Under the pieces are notes generated by a model. That model saw only the letters and a list, made by a program, of their open reading frames with translations. It did no database searches and was not told where the DNA came from. Of a DNA stretch of 64,000 bases, positions 9,540 through 21,649 are shown one piece after another. The stretch comes from Cydia pomonella (lineage: Eukaryota > Arthropoda > Insecta > Lepidoptera > Tortricidae): positions 21,490,725 through 21,554,724 of the forward strand of contig NC_084706.1 of the NCBI RefSeq assembly GCF_033807575.1, given 5' to 3'. How positions within the stretch are numbered: position 1 is the first letter of the stretch; every line of letters starts with the position of its first letter. A program made the position numbers and the translations under genes.

Positions 9540-10400
9540 GATGAGTGTTTTATCTCCTGATTTTTTTTCATTTCTGTAGAATAATGAATTTTACTACTAT
9601 GAACAAAACAAAATAAATTGGCGATAGACCCGGTTTTAATATGTTTTAAAGTTGGTAAAGCCGTTTCTGAGAAAATATTGTGTCATAAATTTATCAAAAC
9701 TTATTCTTTATCGTTAATCAAGAAATGTCAACAACTCTTTAAAGTATTCTTGATTTTCTACCAAACCACAAACAATATTTCATTTTGATCTTAGAAATCT
9801 TCAGCGCCTCTTCTTTATGTTTCCTTAAGATGACATATGGAAACAGACACTTAATTATAACGCTAAACCCAACCGCCGTCGCCATCAGTATCATGCTGAC
9901 ATCATTGAATGTAATAACGTCTTTAGTAAATTGACAATTCCGATATGAGATATCCCAAACAAGATTTACGTACCGTGTGTGCTCAGACGCGGTTAGTAAA
10001 CATTGCCGGAGTCCGTATTGGTGTTTTCAGATCATATCGTAATATTGAGGCTTGAGGATTCAATAACCGAGCCTCAAATACCGGTTCAATTTTCAAACCG
10101 TTATTTTTATTTGACATATCCCTTTTCATTTCGTTTTCCTTAACAAACCGTTGTTTTAACTGATTTGAGGGGGCTATATTTATGGGTTTGCGATTAACCG
10201 GTTTCTAATCAATAAAACTGAGAAAGGGTAATAAATGGTATTATAGGCACCCGTTTGCCGTCTCTTTTATTTGTTGAAAAAAAAGTTCTAGAAATGTTTC
10301 CGTTTTTAGGAAAAAAAAAAGCTAGTAACAACCGGTAGATCTTAAACTGATTCTCGACTGTAATTTACACATCAACATCATCTAGCAGGACAGGTGCTTA
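9540..10400. other. No recognised feature
   Basis: AT-rich. No repeat shared with the rest of the window and no coding signal noticed. Confidence 0.5.
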
Positions 10401-10409
10401 CGAGTCGTC

Positions 10410-10560
10410 TAATACAATACAATACAAAAACTCTTTAATAAAAACAATACAGAGAGAAAACAGCATCAGATGTAGAGGTAACAACAGGCGATAATACTTT
10501 TTTAAATGTAAAACTTAAAAAAGTATCTCAGTAGACAAAAATGTAGTACAAAAGACATAA
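10410..10560 (-). mobile_element. LINE 3' tail remnant, minus strand
   Basis: AATACAATACAATACAAAAAC followed by TCTTTAATAAAAACAATAC reads, on the minus strand, as a LINE 3' UTR ending in an A/T-rich repeated tail. No frame is preserved. Confidence 0.4.
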
Positions 10561-10793
10561 TCGCGTGACTATTAATATGCTCATGAACTTTGTGCTTATT
10601 TATCCCTACTATGGGGGCGCACGCGCGGCGGCACGTGATTGGTTATTTTTTTTATAGTTGACTACAGCGTATCGAAATGAATAATATAATAAAGTTGGGA
10701 GCCAATACATGAAAAGTATGCAATTATAGTTTGTTATACGAAATCTTAATTCAACCATTACAGTCGACGACACCTAGCAAAACAAACTATCAG

Positions 10794-12644
10794 GCCAATT
10801 CGAACGTACACCCGATATCAAAATTACATCTAATCTAACTGGTGTCATTCAGTTATCGTGTATTGTGTATTTTGCTCGTACTTGTCCGTATATGTAATCA
10901 CTTTGTCCATTTGCCTAGCCCGTGCCAACATGGGTTTATAAAAAAGCGTTCAACGTCAACTAACCTTCTAACCTATGTGCCTAACCTATGTTTGTCCTTT
11001 CAAGCATAAAAACAGGTCGATTCCCTTTATACAGACTTCGCTAAGGCGTTTGACAAGATGAACCATGCCATACTGTTGAAAAAACTGAATCATTATTTAT
11101 GCCTAGATCAAGCGTGCCGCAGGGCTCTAATCTGGGCCCATTATTATTAGTTTTTTTCGTGAATGATCTTTTAAATAGGATTAAATCACAATGTCTCGCA
11201 TACGCAGATGATATAAAAATCTATTAAGTCATCAATACGGAAAATGATTACCTTATCCTCCAGAAAGATACTTAGCTGACATTAGATTGGTGCAACACTA
11301 ACCTCATGTCTTTGAATATCGATAAATGTCAGTCAATTACGTTCACAAAAAAAAACTAACTGGATTAATCAGTATAATATTAATGGCAAACGATTGGTTA
11401 GGGTTTCTTCCATTAGAATCTCGGAGTATTATTGCCATTATTGGATAGTGAATTGTCGTTCCGTTGTCATTATGAGCATACGGTATCGAAATGTATTCGC
11501 ATATCGCTTCAATCGCTTCAATTGTTGTTTACTCTGAGAGTACGTCTGAATGTTGATGCTTGGTTTTATCAAGCGAACTGCTAAACCTTTCAAAGTGCCA
11601 AACAGCCTAATTGCTCCATACTCCGTATTAGTAACGAGCTACGCTCGAATACTGCTCGTCGGTTTGGCAACCAATTTATAAGACACACTCTGATAGATTG
11701 GAATCAATACAGGCAAAGTTTTTACGATATCTTTCCACTAAAACTAAAACACGCCGAGCGCTTCCTGGGTATACAGTCTATACAGATCAGCATAATACAG
11801 TTAATTTACAATCACTATCGTTCCGACGCGATGTCGTTGATATGGTTACACTTCATAAAATTGTACATGGTGGTCTCGACAGTAACCTCATAGATTATGA
11901 TTCTATTAGAGCCAACAATAAGAGAACTCGGAATCTAGAATTGTTTGCCTTGCCTATGTTTCCTAATAACAATGTATCCAATAATGCGCCTGTCTTTAGA
12001 ATGTGTCGTTTGTATAATAACTTAGATATTGATTTTGATATTTTGAACGTTTCTTTACCGAAGTCCCAAAAATTTTTGCTGTTCTAAAATTTTAAGTAAA
12101 GACTTATTATCTTATCGTACTCACAGTTTATTATGTATTACTATATTTATTCCAACTGATTCTTACTCTCTATATTACTGCCTCTTTTTTTTACTGATGT
12201 TATGTTACTCTAATGTTATCCTGAGTATTTAAATTCTAATGAATACCCTCTGTATTTGCATACTGTTTAAAACAGTTGGAAAAGGTGAAACGTATTTCTT
12301 TTACACTAACACATGTAATCTTTACCCTTTTCCTGCAAATAAATTATTGTTTGTTTGTTTGTTTATTACCTTTATTAACAGAAGATTTTATAGTGAAAAT
12401 TAGTACTTAGCTTAATAATTGTTCCGTGGTTGTGTTGTGTGTCATTCTAATCGTGGTGTGGGTAGTGTATAAGATAGGTACTTATGTATGGAATATTTTA
12501 AAAAGTTGTTTTCCTGCATTGTGTTATTGTGCCTATCAAAATAAAATAAAAAGAACATAAATGTATTTGCGCGGGCGAGACGCACAATATCTAATTAACA
12601 TGATTCAAATGTCATTCTGATATCAGTGTACGTCCGAATTAGCC
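10794..12644. mobile_element. MITE split by a LINE insertion
   Basis: GGCCAATTCGAACGTACAC at 10794 is the inverted counterpart of GTGTACGTCCGAATTAGCC ending at 12644, and a GATATCA block follows inside each arm. The same terminal type occurs in the intact copies at 45209-45394 and 61929-62110, which also share a GCGAGCGAGAC core (here GCGGGCGAGACGC near 12574). The Jockey LINE at 10912-12364 sits between the two halves, so the MITE was there first. Confidence 0.6.
10912..12364 (+). pseudogene. Jockey-clade LINE reverse transcriptase, degraded
   Basis: Pieces of a Jockey-type reverse transcriptase in several frames. 10917-10979 gives SPCQHGFIKKRSTSTNLLTYV; 11033-11110 gives YTDFAKAFDKMNHAILLKKL, with the first catalytic aspartate region; 11109-11227 gives SSVPQGSNLGPLLL and LAYADDIKIY, the YADD catalytic motif. 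About 60 codons between these last two blocks are missing. After stops, a 129-codon frame at 11698-12087 encodes the C-terminal region (LSFRRDVVDMVTLHKIVHGG). The element ends with CCTTTTCCTGCAAATAAATT and a (TTTG)n tail at 12345-12364. Multiple stops, frameshifts and the internal deletion make it inactive. Confidence 0.85.
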
Positions 12645-12649
12645 TATGT

Positions 12650-14120
12650 TTTTCTTAACCCACCGAACCTTACATAAAATAGTTTTCTTGGTACTTTTTA
12701 TTTGCACCCAAATGATCTGCAAATACGCTGTCTGCTGATCGCAGAGACTGTTCTCAGACAGAATGGGCTAAATATTCTAGTCTATGTTACTACGTAGGTG
12801 AGTAGGCAAGTATTTAAATATAGTACGGAACCCTAACCTTCACCGTTGGCAAAGAGAATTTGAAATAGAGGTGGATTGTCAAAGTAAATTTTGTAGCCAC
12901 AGTAACTGCCATCTTTCAACAGATGTTTAAAATTTTTAGAACGCCATTTGACTTTGATCGTTATTCTTTCACTGATTTGTATTAAATATCAAAGGTGGCG
13001 CTATCTTACCGGGTACAGGCATTTTCTTTGCCGTTAGGACCCAACTTTGCCCAAGAAAATCATTAAAATAGTAATTTTACCTAGAAATAAATAACCATTG
13101 AATTCACATTCAAAACAGCCAAAATAGTTTGAAAGTACTATTAAAAAAATATATATATAACCTAACCTCATCAGCCCTCCCCTCCTCCCCCTCCCCGTCC
13201 CCTCATATTTTTTTAATTAGTTCGTAGTAACAGATGTTTTTATATGAAGAATATTAGGTAACTTGATATAATGAGCTGACAATCAACGATTTTTCATTTT
13301 ACTTGCTCGTAGTGTGATATTTTACGCAGATGATAAATAGTATTTTATGCAACAGTTGTATAAGAAGGGTCAAAAAAGGCGAGTGGCGTGAGTTACAATG
13401 TGAGCCGGAGCCGAAGGCGTAGATCCCAAAAGTAATTTTAAGTAATCATGGAATCAGGAATCAATTACGAAATGCCCATCTCTGGCAATGGTTAAGGGCC
13501 GGCTCGCGCACCCGAGTTGCATACATCGCCATTATTAGTACCTCGGTACTACTTATAGGACTGCCTATAGTGTTTTATCCAGCTGTCCTTTTGGGCAGTT
13601 GTGTAAAAGTCTGTGACAACCCCACTGTTCTTGTGTGGTGTCGACATTTATGCAAACATCAAAGGCGTCGGTCCACTATTACTTTTTACACTGCGGTATA
13701 ACTGTTCACGTAGGTACGGGTCCCAGTAATTGACTAGCGAAGTTTATATTATTTAATTCTTATTTATTTAATTTATAACAAATTTCAATTTATTTTTTAT
13801 TGCAATGTCAATTTTAATCGTATGTTAATATAATTTTTATTGTGTGTACCTAATATAATGTGTATTGTGTGAAGATTGTTGTCTAAATAAATAAATGATT
13901 ATATCATATGTGATTGTAAATATATTATATCGGTTTCCCGTCGAAGATAACACGGTTTAAAAAGGAAAGCGTCCTTTTTTATGAAACAAAATGCCACTAT
14001 TATTTAAAATAAGAATCCATATTTAAACGTGTATTTTTTATTTATATAAATTGTAATCGGTACCTTTTATTTGGTGAAAAGATTTTTTCTTTAGATTTAC
14101 ATAAATGTATACCTTGTATA
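12650..14120. other. Unassigned, with low-complexity patches
   Basis: A C-rich tract lies at 13174-13204. Near 13740-13895 the sequence is A/T-rich and ends CTAAATAAATAAATGA, which resembles a LINE tail but lacks coding support. TACGGAACCCTAA at 12823-12835 is a scrap of Rep-2. Confidence 0.45.
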
Positions 14121-14125
14121 GTCTT

Positions 14126-14554
14126 TAGATTTGTAGCTGGCCCTCAACGTCTTATCCATTGTCTATTGTTAACTAAAACGGCACGTGCCACTACCTGCAA
14201 AAAAAAGGGTCGTATAATTCTAATAGGCACCTGAGCGCTGGCTAGTCTAACGCTCAAAAAACCAGTGTAGGTGTGCTCTCCGATAACGCGCCTTTGTTAC
14301 GCATATCGAGGGCACATTTTAGGCTGGTTAGGTAGCGTTCGACTCGCCGGCACTCAGTAACCGTATAGGGACCACACAAGAACTTGCAAATTATTTTTCC
14401 ATTTGTTCATTTTGAATCTTATTTCAATTACTATAGGAGTTGTAATTAAATAACCGGTTAAAGTGACCGGACCCTTTTTTTGCAGGTAGTGGTACGCGCC
14501 GTTTTATTTAACAATGGACAATGGATAAGCCGTTGAGGGCCAGCTACAAATCTA
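14126..14554. mobile_element. MITE with about 84-bp terminal inverted repeats
   Basis: Arms 14128-14211 (GATTTGTAGCTGGCCCTCAA start) and 14470-14552 are inverted copies with few mismatches. TA flanks both ends (14126-14127 and 14553-14554), the Tc1/mariner type of target duplication. The 429-bp element has no frame; the interior has no homology I recognise. Confidence 0.8.
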
Positions 14555-14559
14555 ACAAC

Positions 14560-15228
14560 AATATCAAACCAAACCTACTGAAAGTGTCTACTAAACATAG
14601 ATTCATAAAAGGTGCGGTAGCTGGAAGACCTTCTACATTTAAAAGTAATCAACTATAGCCATGAAAATGTCCCATAAACGCTTTCATCTTACACTTAACG
14701 TAAGCCTTACATACTAAAACATACTTTAAGTTGAAATGAACCTTCTTGCAACCTCATAAAGTTTAAATTGCCTATACTTAAATCTGGTACGTCTTGGCAC
14801 TGTTCAGACAAAAGGACCATGTTTCATAAGAAATTTGAGTCGCTTAAGACGTTTAGTTCGGAGAACGCATCATAAATGCCAGTTAGGCAGTTTGGCCGTT
14901 TCTAAGTTAACACTAGGTCATTTGTCTTTGAATTAGGGCCGCTAACGGCCATCCAGCGACCGTAAATTTTTATCTAAATAAATAAATGAAGACGTATAGG
15001 AGAATTTTCAAGGGATTTTTGTTGGTCGGCCTTATGAAGTTTCTAAGATTTGTTGTTATTTATAACTTTTGAAGCGTGTTTCGTATTTACAATTCTGAAA
15101 TTTGATTAATAAATAATTTTTGAACAGGACACCTATGCCAAAACATTGTGAATTATAAAACATTTTTATGAAAATAATTACCTCAGCCCGCGACATCTTA
15201 AGACTAATATGCTCCAAAACTTCTTGTT
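14560..15228. other. No recognised feature
   Basis: AT-rich, no coding signal noticed. Confidence 0.5.
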
Positions 15229-15417
15229 TCAGTCCTCATCATCTTCCTAGCATTATCCCGGCATTATGCCACAACTCACTTGGAAATCGTGAGGTCCGCT
15301 CGGTAACCTAATACCAAGAGTCAGCGCAGGCACTATTTTTTACAAAACGACTGCCGTCTGACCATTCAACTACTCGGGATTAATCTGGTTTTCTCACGAC
15401 GTGAAAAGGGATAAGGG
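15229..15417 (-). mobile_element. SINE-B body, minus strand
   Basis: CTTCCTAGCATTATCCCGGC, GACTGCCGTCTGACCATTCA and TTTTCTCACGACGT parallel the copy at 4076-4393. The tRNA-like head is lost. Confidence 0.65.
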
Positions 15418-15456
15418 AGGCATTTGCCGGACAGTGGGACAATCTAGCTAGGGGTT

Positions 15457-15608
15457 ATATGTGACTTTATCTATGAAAAGAGACCTTATTGTCGGTGGCG
15501 GTTACGCCATTATAAACAATGCTCCCATATTATAAACAACGCCGCGCTACGCAGTGCTGCGTAAGCGCCATCGACAATAAGGTCCCTTTTCATAGATAAT
15601 GTCAGATA
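15457..15608. mobile_element. MITE with about 45-bp inverted repeats
   Basis: CTATGAAAAGAGACCTTATT on the left mirrors AATAAGGTCCCTTTTCATAG on the right. Further inside, GGCGGTTACGCCA pairs imperfectly with TGCGTAAGCGCCA. No coding content. Confidence 0.7.
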
Positions 15609-15794
15609 TAAATAAATATACAACTCGCATAATTTATATTATTAACGTATGATACGAGTACATTAACAGGATTGAACGTTATAATCGTAACAACAGCAAT
15701 GGATATTTTATTAAAATTGTTTTGTTTTTGTATTATTAGTAAATTATTATTTTTTTTTTATTATAGTTGAGAAAATTAACGTGTATTTCTTGTA

Positions 15795-16061
15795 TACAGA
15801 ATGTTTATTTAGTCACCTGCAATAATTTACGGGGTGAATATTTAGGTCATACTGAGCAACTTTTACTATAGGACCAATCCCGAAATCGAGAATAATAAAA
15901 TTTGATGTTTCATACATTTTGGCTGTCTGACCTTGACGTTTTCTGTGGGAAAGAAATTTTTTTTTCACGATTTCGGGGTCGGTTCCATAGTAAAAGTTGC
16001 TCAATATGACCTACATATTCAGCCCGTAAATTATTGCAGGTGACTAAATAAACACCCTGTA
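15795..16061. mobile_element. MITE with long TIRs ending CACCCTGTA
   Basis: TTTATTTAGTCACCTGCAAT on the left is mirrored by ATTGCAGGTGACTAAATAAA on the right, and GCAACTTTTACTATAGGACC by GGTTCCATAGTAAAAGTTGC further in; the arms exceed 90 bp. The right terminus reads ACACCCTGTA. Non-coding. Confidence 0.75.
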
Positions 16062-16370
16062 TGTTATTGCGTACTTCTTTTATGTTAGCCTATTTTCATG
16101 TATAATTTCAAATGCGTTGTATAAATTGCATGTGAAAAAATGAAATGAATTCCCAATGACATCAACGCAATTGGTCAAACGCGATGTCAATTGGCATTGG
16201 CATTGGCACCTCACAGTCACTCAACAGTGAGCAGTAAAGCTGCAACAGTATTTCAGCTGCAACGGCAGGATGACGGTTGGTTTGCGAACACAGTATTACT
16301 ATTATTAGTAAATAGTAGATTTTTTGAAATTCACTTCTTATTGTATTATTAATATTGGGGGCCCATAGTT

Positions 16371-16810
16371 TTTTTTTTTAATACCACGTCGGTAGCAAAC
16401 AGTTACCGTAACCTATGGATGCGCGTTGTCCACCCTTTAAAAACTTGTCCTTCCTTTCCGTTCCTTTCCTTTCCTTTTTTGAAGAACCCCATACTGTATA
16501 CTGTCGGGAAAACCCCAGCAGGGAGCTCAATCCACAGTCGGAGCGTCCGCGGGAGGAATTTCCTTTTAAACCGCACAGTGCGCGACAATTTTGGTTCTAG
16601 TGTGTGAGGACGAACACCCTGCCGACGGTGAACGATGCGGTGGCAGAAAGTAGCCGTGGGATCATGTCAAACAATTCTTCAGAGCACAGCCCATTGTACA
16701 AGCGGTAAAATATACACAAGGTGGCAAATTTTCTCCTTAGACTTAAAGGCCCACACCGCATCATCACTTATACCATCAGGTGAAATCGTGGTCACACGTC
16801 TACCTATCGT
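16371..16810 (+). repeat. Rep-1 repeat, long variant
   Basis: T-run, TACCACGTCGGTAGC, GCGCGTTGTCCACCCTTTAAA, GAAGAACCCCATACTG, then a GC-richer part (GGGAGCTCAATCCACAGTCG; CGATGCGGTGGCAGAAAGTA). The GAAGAACCCCATAC segment also occurs at 44254-44270. The small frames inside lack recognisable motifs. Confidence 0.55.
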
Positions 16811-16819
16811 CCATTAAAA

Positions 16820-17984
16820 AAAGGGTTCAACACCGCTAGTCGTAATAGTGTCTCACTTAAAGCCCTCCACTTTTTCCCAATTTAGATTCAACTAGGTATA
16901 TTACTATAACTGCTGCGTCTTACTTATATAAAAGCTGATACACAATAATATTGATGGAACAATCTTATACGAAACTGCGCTTCTGCACCGAGCACGGCTC
17001 TTAAATAAATAAAGCTGGCGACCCGCCGCGGTGGATTGATACGCGTCAAATATTTATAAGTAATGAAAAGTATCGGTGAGCGGACCTATTCTGCCTGTGG
17101 AAGTTTTTGAATATTATTTTCTACCACGTTACATCTTTCTACATCATATTATCCCTACTGTAAGGTTTTATTATATTTAGAAAAAATAAACCGTAATTAG
17201 TAGCTACATTGACTACATATTCTGATGACGTCATGTCCGATGGCGGCAAACGGGAGTGAGGTGACTTGGCGCGCAGGGGCATTCTTAAGTTGTTCAATTT
17301 ACCGTATAATGTCTATTCTGATAATATCTTCCTGATACTGATTTTTTTTTCTTAAAAAATAAACCTAATCTTCGGGTTAAGGTTTTTCAGTGGTGATATA
17401 AACATTTAAATCGACATAATTAAAGTTTATCAAGTCTAACACCGCTTGATAAGCGTTTGCAAAATTTTAAGAAGGGGGTAAATGTTTAATGGCATACTGA
17501 ATAGAACAAGCACCTATGTAAACAGCAAAAGTACCATTAGTAGAACCCTATTGGCTTCGCCATTCGCAATACGGCTACCGCGGCATCTCAATCATGTAAT
17601 GGAGTGGTTCCACCGGGATCTATCAAAATGCATTCAATGTACACAGTACACTGAACTAAAAACGAGTATCATGGACTTTGCGGCATTATCGGATGTTGCG
17701 TTGATATTTAGGATTTGCCATTTCGATATTTGCTTTTATAGCGATTGAATTTCCAGTTTTCATTTTGTGGAGTTTAGCAGTTTAGTGATCAATAGGTATT
17801 TCAAATTGTCTGATTTGATCGAGAGTAGGAAACGCAAGAGTAGGTAAATATAAAGACAGGTCCTTCTCCGAAATGCAACTTTCTAAGCACTGAACCGATG
17901 GCCGTGCGTGCCTATTGATATTTAAGTTCTTATTAACAAAAAAAAAGTAATCGATAAGTTCGATCAAAAATAACATTACACATT
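16820..17984. other. Unassigned; contains a CRE-like octamer
   Basis: The palindrome TGACGTCA, the consensus of CREB/ATF-type sites, is at 17226-17233, in a slightly GC-richer patch (GATGGCGGCAAACGGGAGTG). No gene signal. The 88-codon frame at 17482-17748 has no motif. Confidence 0.35.
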
Positions 17985-18165
17985 TTAGAAGCAGATTTCA
18001 TGGTAATAGCTTTTGTGCAAAAATAGTTATAAATTTTTAATGTTGCATTTTAGAGTTATGTTTGTGATTTTCTTTTGTCGAGCGAAAGTTGTTTAATTAG
18101 GTTTCGAATGAATTTACTAAAGAAAGGCCTCAAAATTTTTATTAATATTTTTGGCAGCCGTATTA
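17985..18165 (-). repeat. Rep-3 repeat, minus strand
   Basis: The reverse complement reads CTTTCGCTCGACAAAAG, GCACAAAAGCTATTACC, GAAATCTGCTTC, collinear with 34560-34655. GGCAGCCGTATTATGA at about 18154 is the inverted end. Confidence 0.6.
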
Positions 18166-18169
18166 TGAT

Positions 18170-19440
18170 TAAAAAAGCTACGATTTTTCAAAAACACTGC
18201 TAGGCTACAACCCCGAAAATTGAAGTTCGTCAATTGTGGGCATTTTTCTTTGTCACTCTAATTACGTCTTAGTGAGAGTAAAAGAGAGAGATCCCCGCAA
18301 TTTGCGATAATCAGTTTTCGCGGTAGGCCCCTTGCACCCACTGCAACTTAAGATTTGTCGAAGCAAATTTGGCCTGTTTACCTGGCTGTTTTAGATGAGT
18401 GGGAGGAGGAGTACCTGTCCTGGGGACGTGACTCGTAGTTTACAGGCAAGAGTCTAGTCTTGTCCTCTGTGTTTCGTAATGGGCACATTTGTACCAGGAT
18501 TTGCACGTCGCTCCAGTGTATAAGCGTGACAGCGCTCTGTACGTATATAGACATATCCCACTCGCACACCAGGGCGGCGTGTGAATTCGCATCCAATTTG
18601 AACCGCCTAACCATTAGAAGAGTCGTACCTACTCTTGTTTAGTAGGTAAAGGAGGAAAACTAAAACAAGGAAACAATCATAATAAAAGCTCCTTGTCGAT
18701 ATTAGACGAGTAAATTGAATGCGAAGAAAGGAGCCGATTGTGTTAAGCAGCTTATTGCTAAATTGTCAGTAACATCTTGCGTTGCTCACTTGAACTGAGG
18801 AATGAACTGTCGCCTGCGGTATTTTCGGACCGTTACGACCTTCAAACCTTCATGAAAAGAGCGTACTTCTATCTTAAATGTCACATTCTTGCTCCCAAGT
18901 ATGCTGTACTAAATGAAAACTAGTGACATCTAGCCAATAACCACGAAATATTTCGACGGACCATCTCGCCCTTATGGTCACCCCAGAATTACCCTAGACA
19001 TCTCATATTTATTTAGGAACCGACATCTCGTACCGCAAGAAAAGACAGTCTCTAAAGAAACTTTTAGGTCATGTGTACTTTTGAAGTATTTCATTCCGTT
19101 CGATATTTAAATTAACGTTTCAACGCAACAAATCATTCAATTGAACGGACAACCCTGCCCGTATTCAGCGATTCCATTCCGCTCACATTACCATACTGAA
19201 TAACGGTGAACAGAGATCTGGGTCACAGTGCCGATGCCAGCGCGATACGACGCGACATGTCACAGCGTATCGCGACATGCTCTGGTATAAACAATCTAAG
19301 AATTATACTTGCCGCAAAACTGTCGACTGAGATCATTATGCTATCTCCTTTACCCTTGTTAAGATCAACCAAGAGTAAAAGAATGGCATTATGACCTGAC
19401 TCGCCACTTAGTTTTGCGGCAAGTATAACAAAATGCTTTG
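18170..19440. other. No recognised feature
   Basis: Moderately AT-rich; several 60-80-codon frames on both strands lack motifs. Nothing supportable. Confidence 0.5.
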
Positions 19441-19441
19441 T

Positions 19442-19590
19442 TAACCCCCGACGAAAAAAGAGGGGTGTTATATGTTTCTCTCTTTATGGCATCGTAGCTC
19501 TCCAACGGATGGACCAATTTCACTGCGGTTTTATTAAGTAAAAGCGATTTGCGGTGGTTCTTAACTATGTTTAAGTAAAATTGATTCAGC
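19442..19590 (+). repeat. Interspersed repeat beginning AACCCCCGACG
   Basis: AACCCCCGACGAAAAAAGAG followed by GGGTGTTATATG, GGCATCGTAGCTCTCCAACG and GGATGGACCAATTTCA. I recognise this as a common lepidopteran non-coding repeat. Only one copy in the window. Confidence 0.5.
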
Positions 19591-19616
19591 AGTTTGAATA
19601 GTAAATAAGATAACTG

Positions 19617-19714
19617 GCGGGAGATGGCGCAGGATCGAGACAACTGACGTGTACTCGTGTCGGAGGCCAAGACTCATTTTGGGTCGTTGCGCCATTAAGT
19701 AGTAGTAGTAGTAC
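19617..19714 (+). mobile_element. RTE-type LINE 3' end with (TAG)n tail
   Basis: GAGATGGCGCAGGATCGAGAC and CGGAGGCCAAGACTCATTTT, then GGGTCGTTGCGCCATTAAG, correspond to the AQDRDRWR ... EAKTxFGSLRH end of the element at 60-259. A (TAG)n tail follows at 19698-19713. Only about 30 codons remain. Confidence 0.7.
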
Positions 19715-21225
19715 TTATTTATTCTTTAGATCAAAAACGGGATGAACGCTGTTCCGAAACATGGCCTGGCTCATATGCACAGGTTCATACCGTTCATATT
19801 TCTACTGTACGTACACACACCCAAATTCGGCACCGCAGGGCATTCCCATTCATCCTCACACCTTGGAACCTAAATGGTCGCAGGGTGTGAGGATGTGGGC
19901 TGTTTTAGAAGAATTTCCTTCGTTAGGTGCAGATTATTAAAGTATCGGTAACTCGTATGTGACATCTTTACTGTTGCACTTGTCCATAGGCTACGGTATT
20001 GGGTTTTCATCAAGCGCCCCTTGATGATTATTTGCCATCAAGTGCAATCATAACAACTCCTACTCAAATGGCCACCAATGTACTTATTTTACGTCGTTAA
20101 CCTATGTGAAGAGGCGTTGCGAAGGCATTAGAGCTTCAAGCGAATAATCCTGATAAGCCATTTTGAATTTCAGTAAACTAGGTGCCCTGAACAGTATGTG
20201 CAGCGGCGCGTGAACGCCAGCGAAGCCCCAAAAGGCCGTCTGCATACGAATCATTTTAGTAAATTGTCTTATGTTCACTACGGCGTCTATTCAAAAGTGT
20301 ACTTAACTGTACCGGGCTTTAGGTCGATTTCTGGAAACAGTTAATGGAACAATTATGACATTTAAAAATGGAAATTATCAGTTGCAATATATTAAGCTAA
20401 GCAATATGGTAAATTAACTAGAATGTAACATCAGATGCACGCAGAACTATTGAGATAAGGAGTTTTGTGGGACAAAATATAAGGAAAATGTAGTCTGCAG
20501 TAATGCTGCGCTGTAATGCTGTTGCAATTGGAATGTTACGTTAACAAGATTGCATAATATACTATGTACTCGGCCATAAAGAATCTCTCATGTGTTGTCG
20601 CCCATGCATTTCCGGTATATTTATTGGACGCCAGCGCCATCTTTGGAGCGAGAACTGTGAAACGAAGTCTCGACATAGAACCTGCTGGACGTGGTGACGC
20701 ATCGGACCGGTGGAAGTGGTTTACAATTTCCATCACCAGTCGGCGCCACTGTAGAAGAACGGAGGTGGGGACGTGATGATGAAGACACGGCCCAGCACTT
20801 TGCCATCGAGCAGCGTCGTGAGCGGTCACAATTTTGTATTGTATTATATCGTCCAATTGATTAACTTTCTTTAAGCTTATATTGATTTTCGGTAATGTAA
20901 CATTGAGTAAATCCAGTCTATTGTTAATTGTTATTACTATTTACTTTCCAGTGTTACTTATACGTAATAAACTGAAGATACACATGTCTATTGTTAAGAT
21001 TCCCAAGCGATTAAACTACCCGTTAATTTAAATAATACTTATCCTGTTTTATACTTGTATTTCGAATAAAAGGTGTTAATATATACCCTGTGTTCTTTTT
21101 CTTTTACATGCGGCACACAGCCAAGCTACGAAAGTTTCTAAAATGTGCCTTATCTTTGGACACTATGAATAAATATGTACGCATGGGATAATACTTACTA
21201 CCCTTTGTTTTGGATAATATTTACT
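19715..21225. other. Unassigned; possible trace of a retroelement RNase H tail
   Basis: At 20764-20856 one frame reads DDEDTAQHFAIEQRRE, which weakly resembles the DTAQH motif near the end of R1-like LINEs; too short and isolated to call. TGTGAGGATG motifs near 19855-19895 form a small inverted pair. No gene seen. Confidence 0.25.
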
Positions 21226-21376
21226 ACCTGGGGGTATGTCCTTAAACTACATCCAAAAGAGCTCTGCTCTAGTTCTGGAATAACATCCGCTGTGCTGTGT
21301 GCTACCACACAAAACGAGATGACATTCACGGTGCCCATACCTCTCTTTTGGACGTAGTTTAAGGACATACCCGGGT
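21226..21376. mobile_element. Short TIR derivative of Rep-1
   Basis: GGTATGTCCTTAAACTACAT (left) and its mirror ACGTAGTTTAAGGACATACC (right) form about 30-bp inverted ends. The interior (TAACATCCGCTGTGCTGTG) is the distal part of Rep-1. The copy at 22085-22405 has only the right end (GGACGTAGTTTAAGGACGTA). Confidence 0.6.
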
Positions 21377-21649
21377 CTCGCCGTCACCGAATTAGACCGA
21401 TTCCCTCGGCATTTCACTAGCTGCGTTTTATCTACAATAGATTAAAAAAAGTATAGACATGCTATAAAGTCTGTATAGCCAACGATACTGAGTCATCCAT
21501 CACGATATTGCGAGATAGCTCCCGGGTGATTCTGCCGCGCAAATATTTGTCCAGGGCTCGCTGTACGCTTAGTGTTCGCATTGTTATACGACAAGGCTTT
21601 CGGTAAACGTTACCCAGTGAAAATTTGAATAATATTTATTTTATAGCAA

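Noticed and set aside
13174..13204. C-rich tract as a possible i-motif or promoter element
   Set aside because: Low-complexity with no adjacent transcription signal; no support for function.
20556..20856. Possible R1-type LINE tail (DTAQH-like motif)
   Set aside because: A single short motif in a short frame with no neighbouring LINE sequence; not enough for a call.
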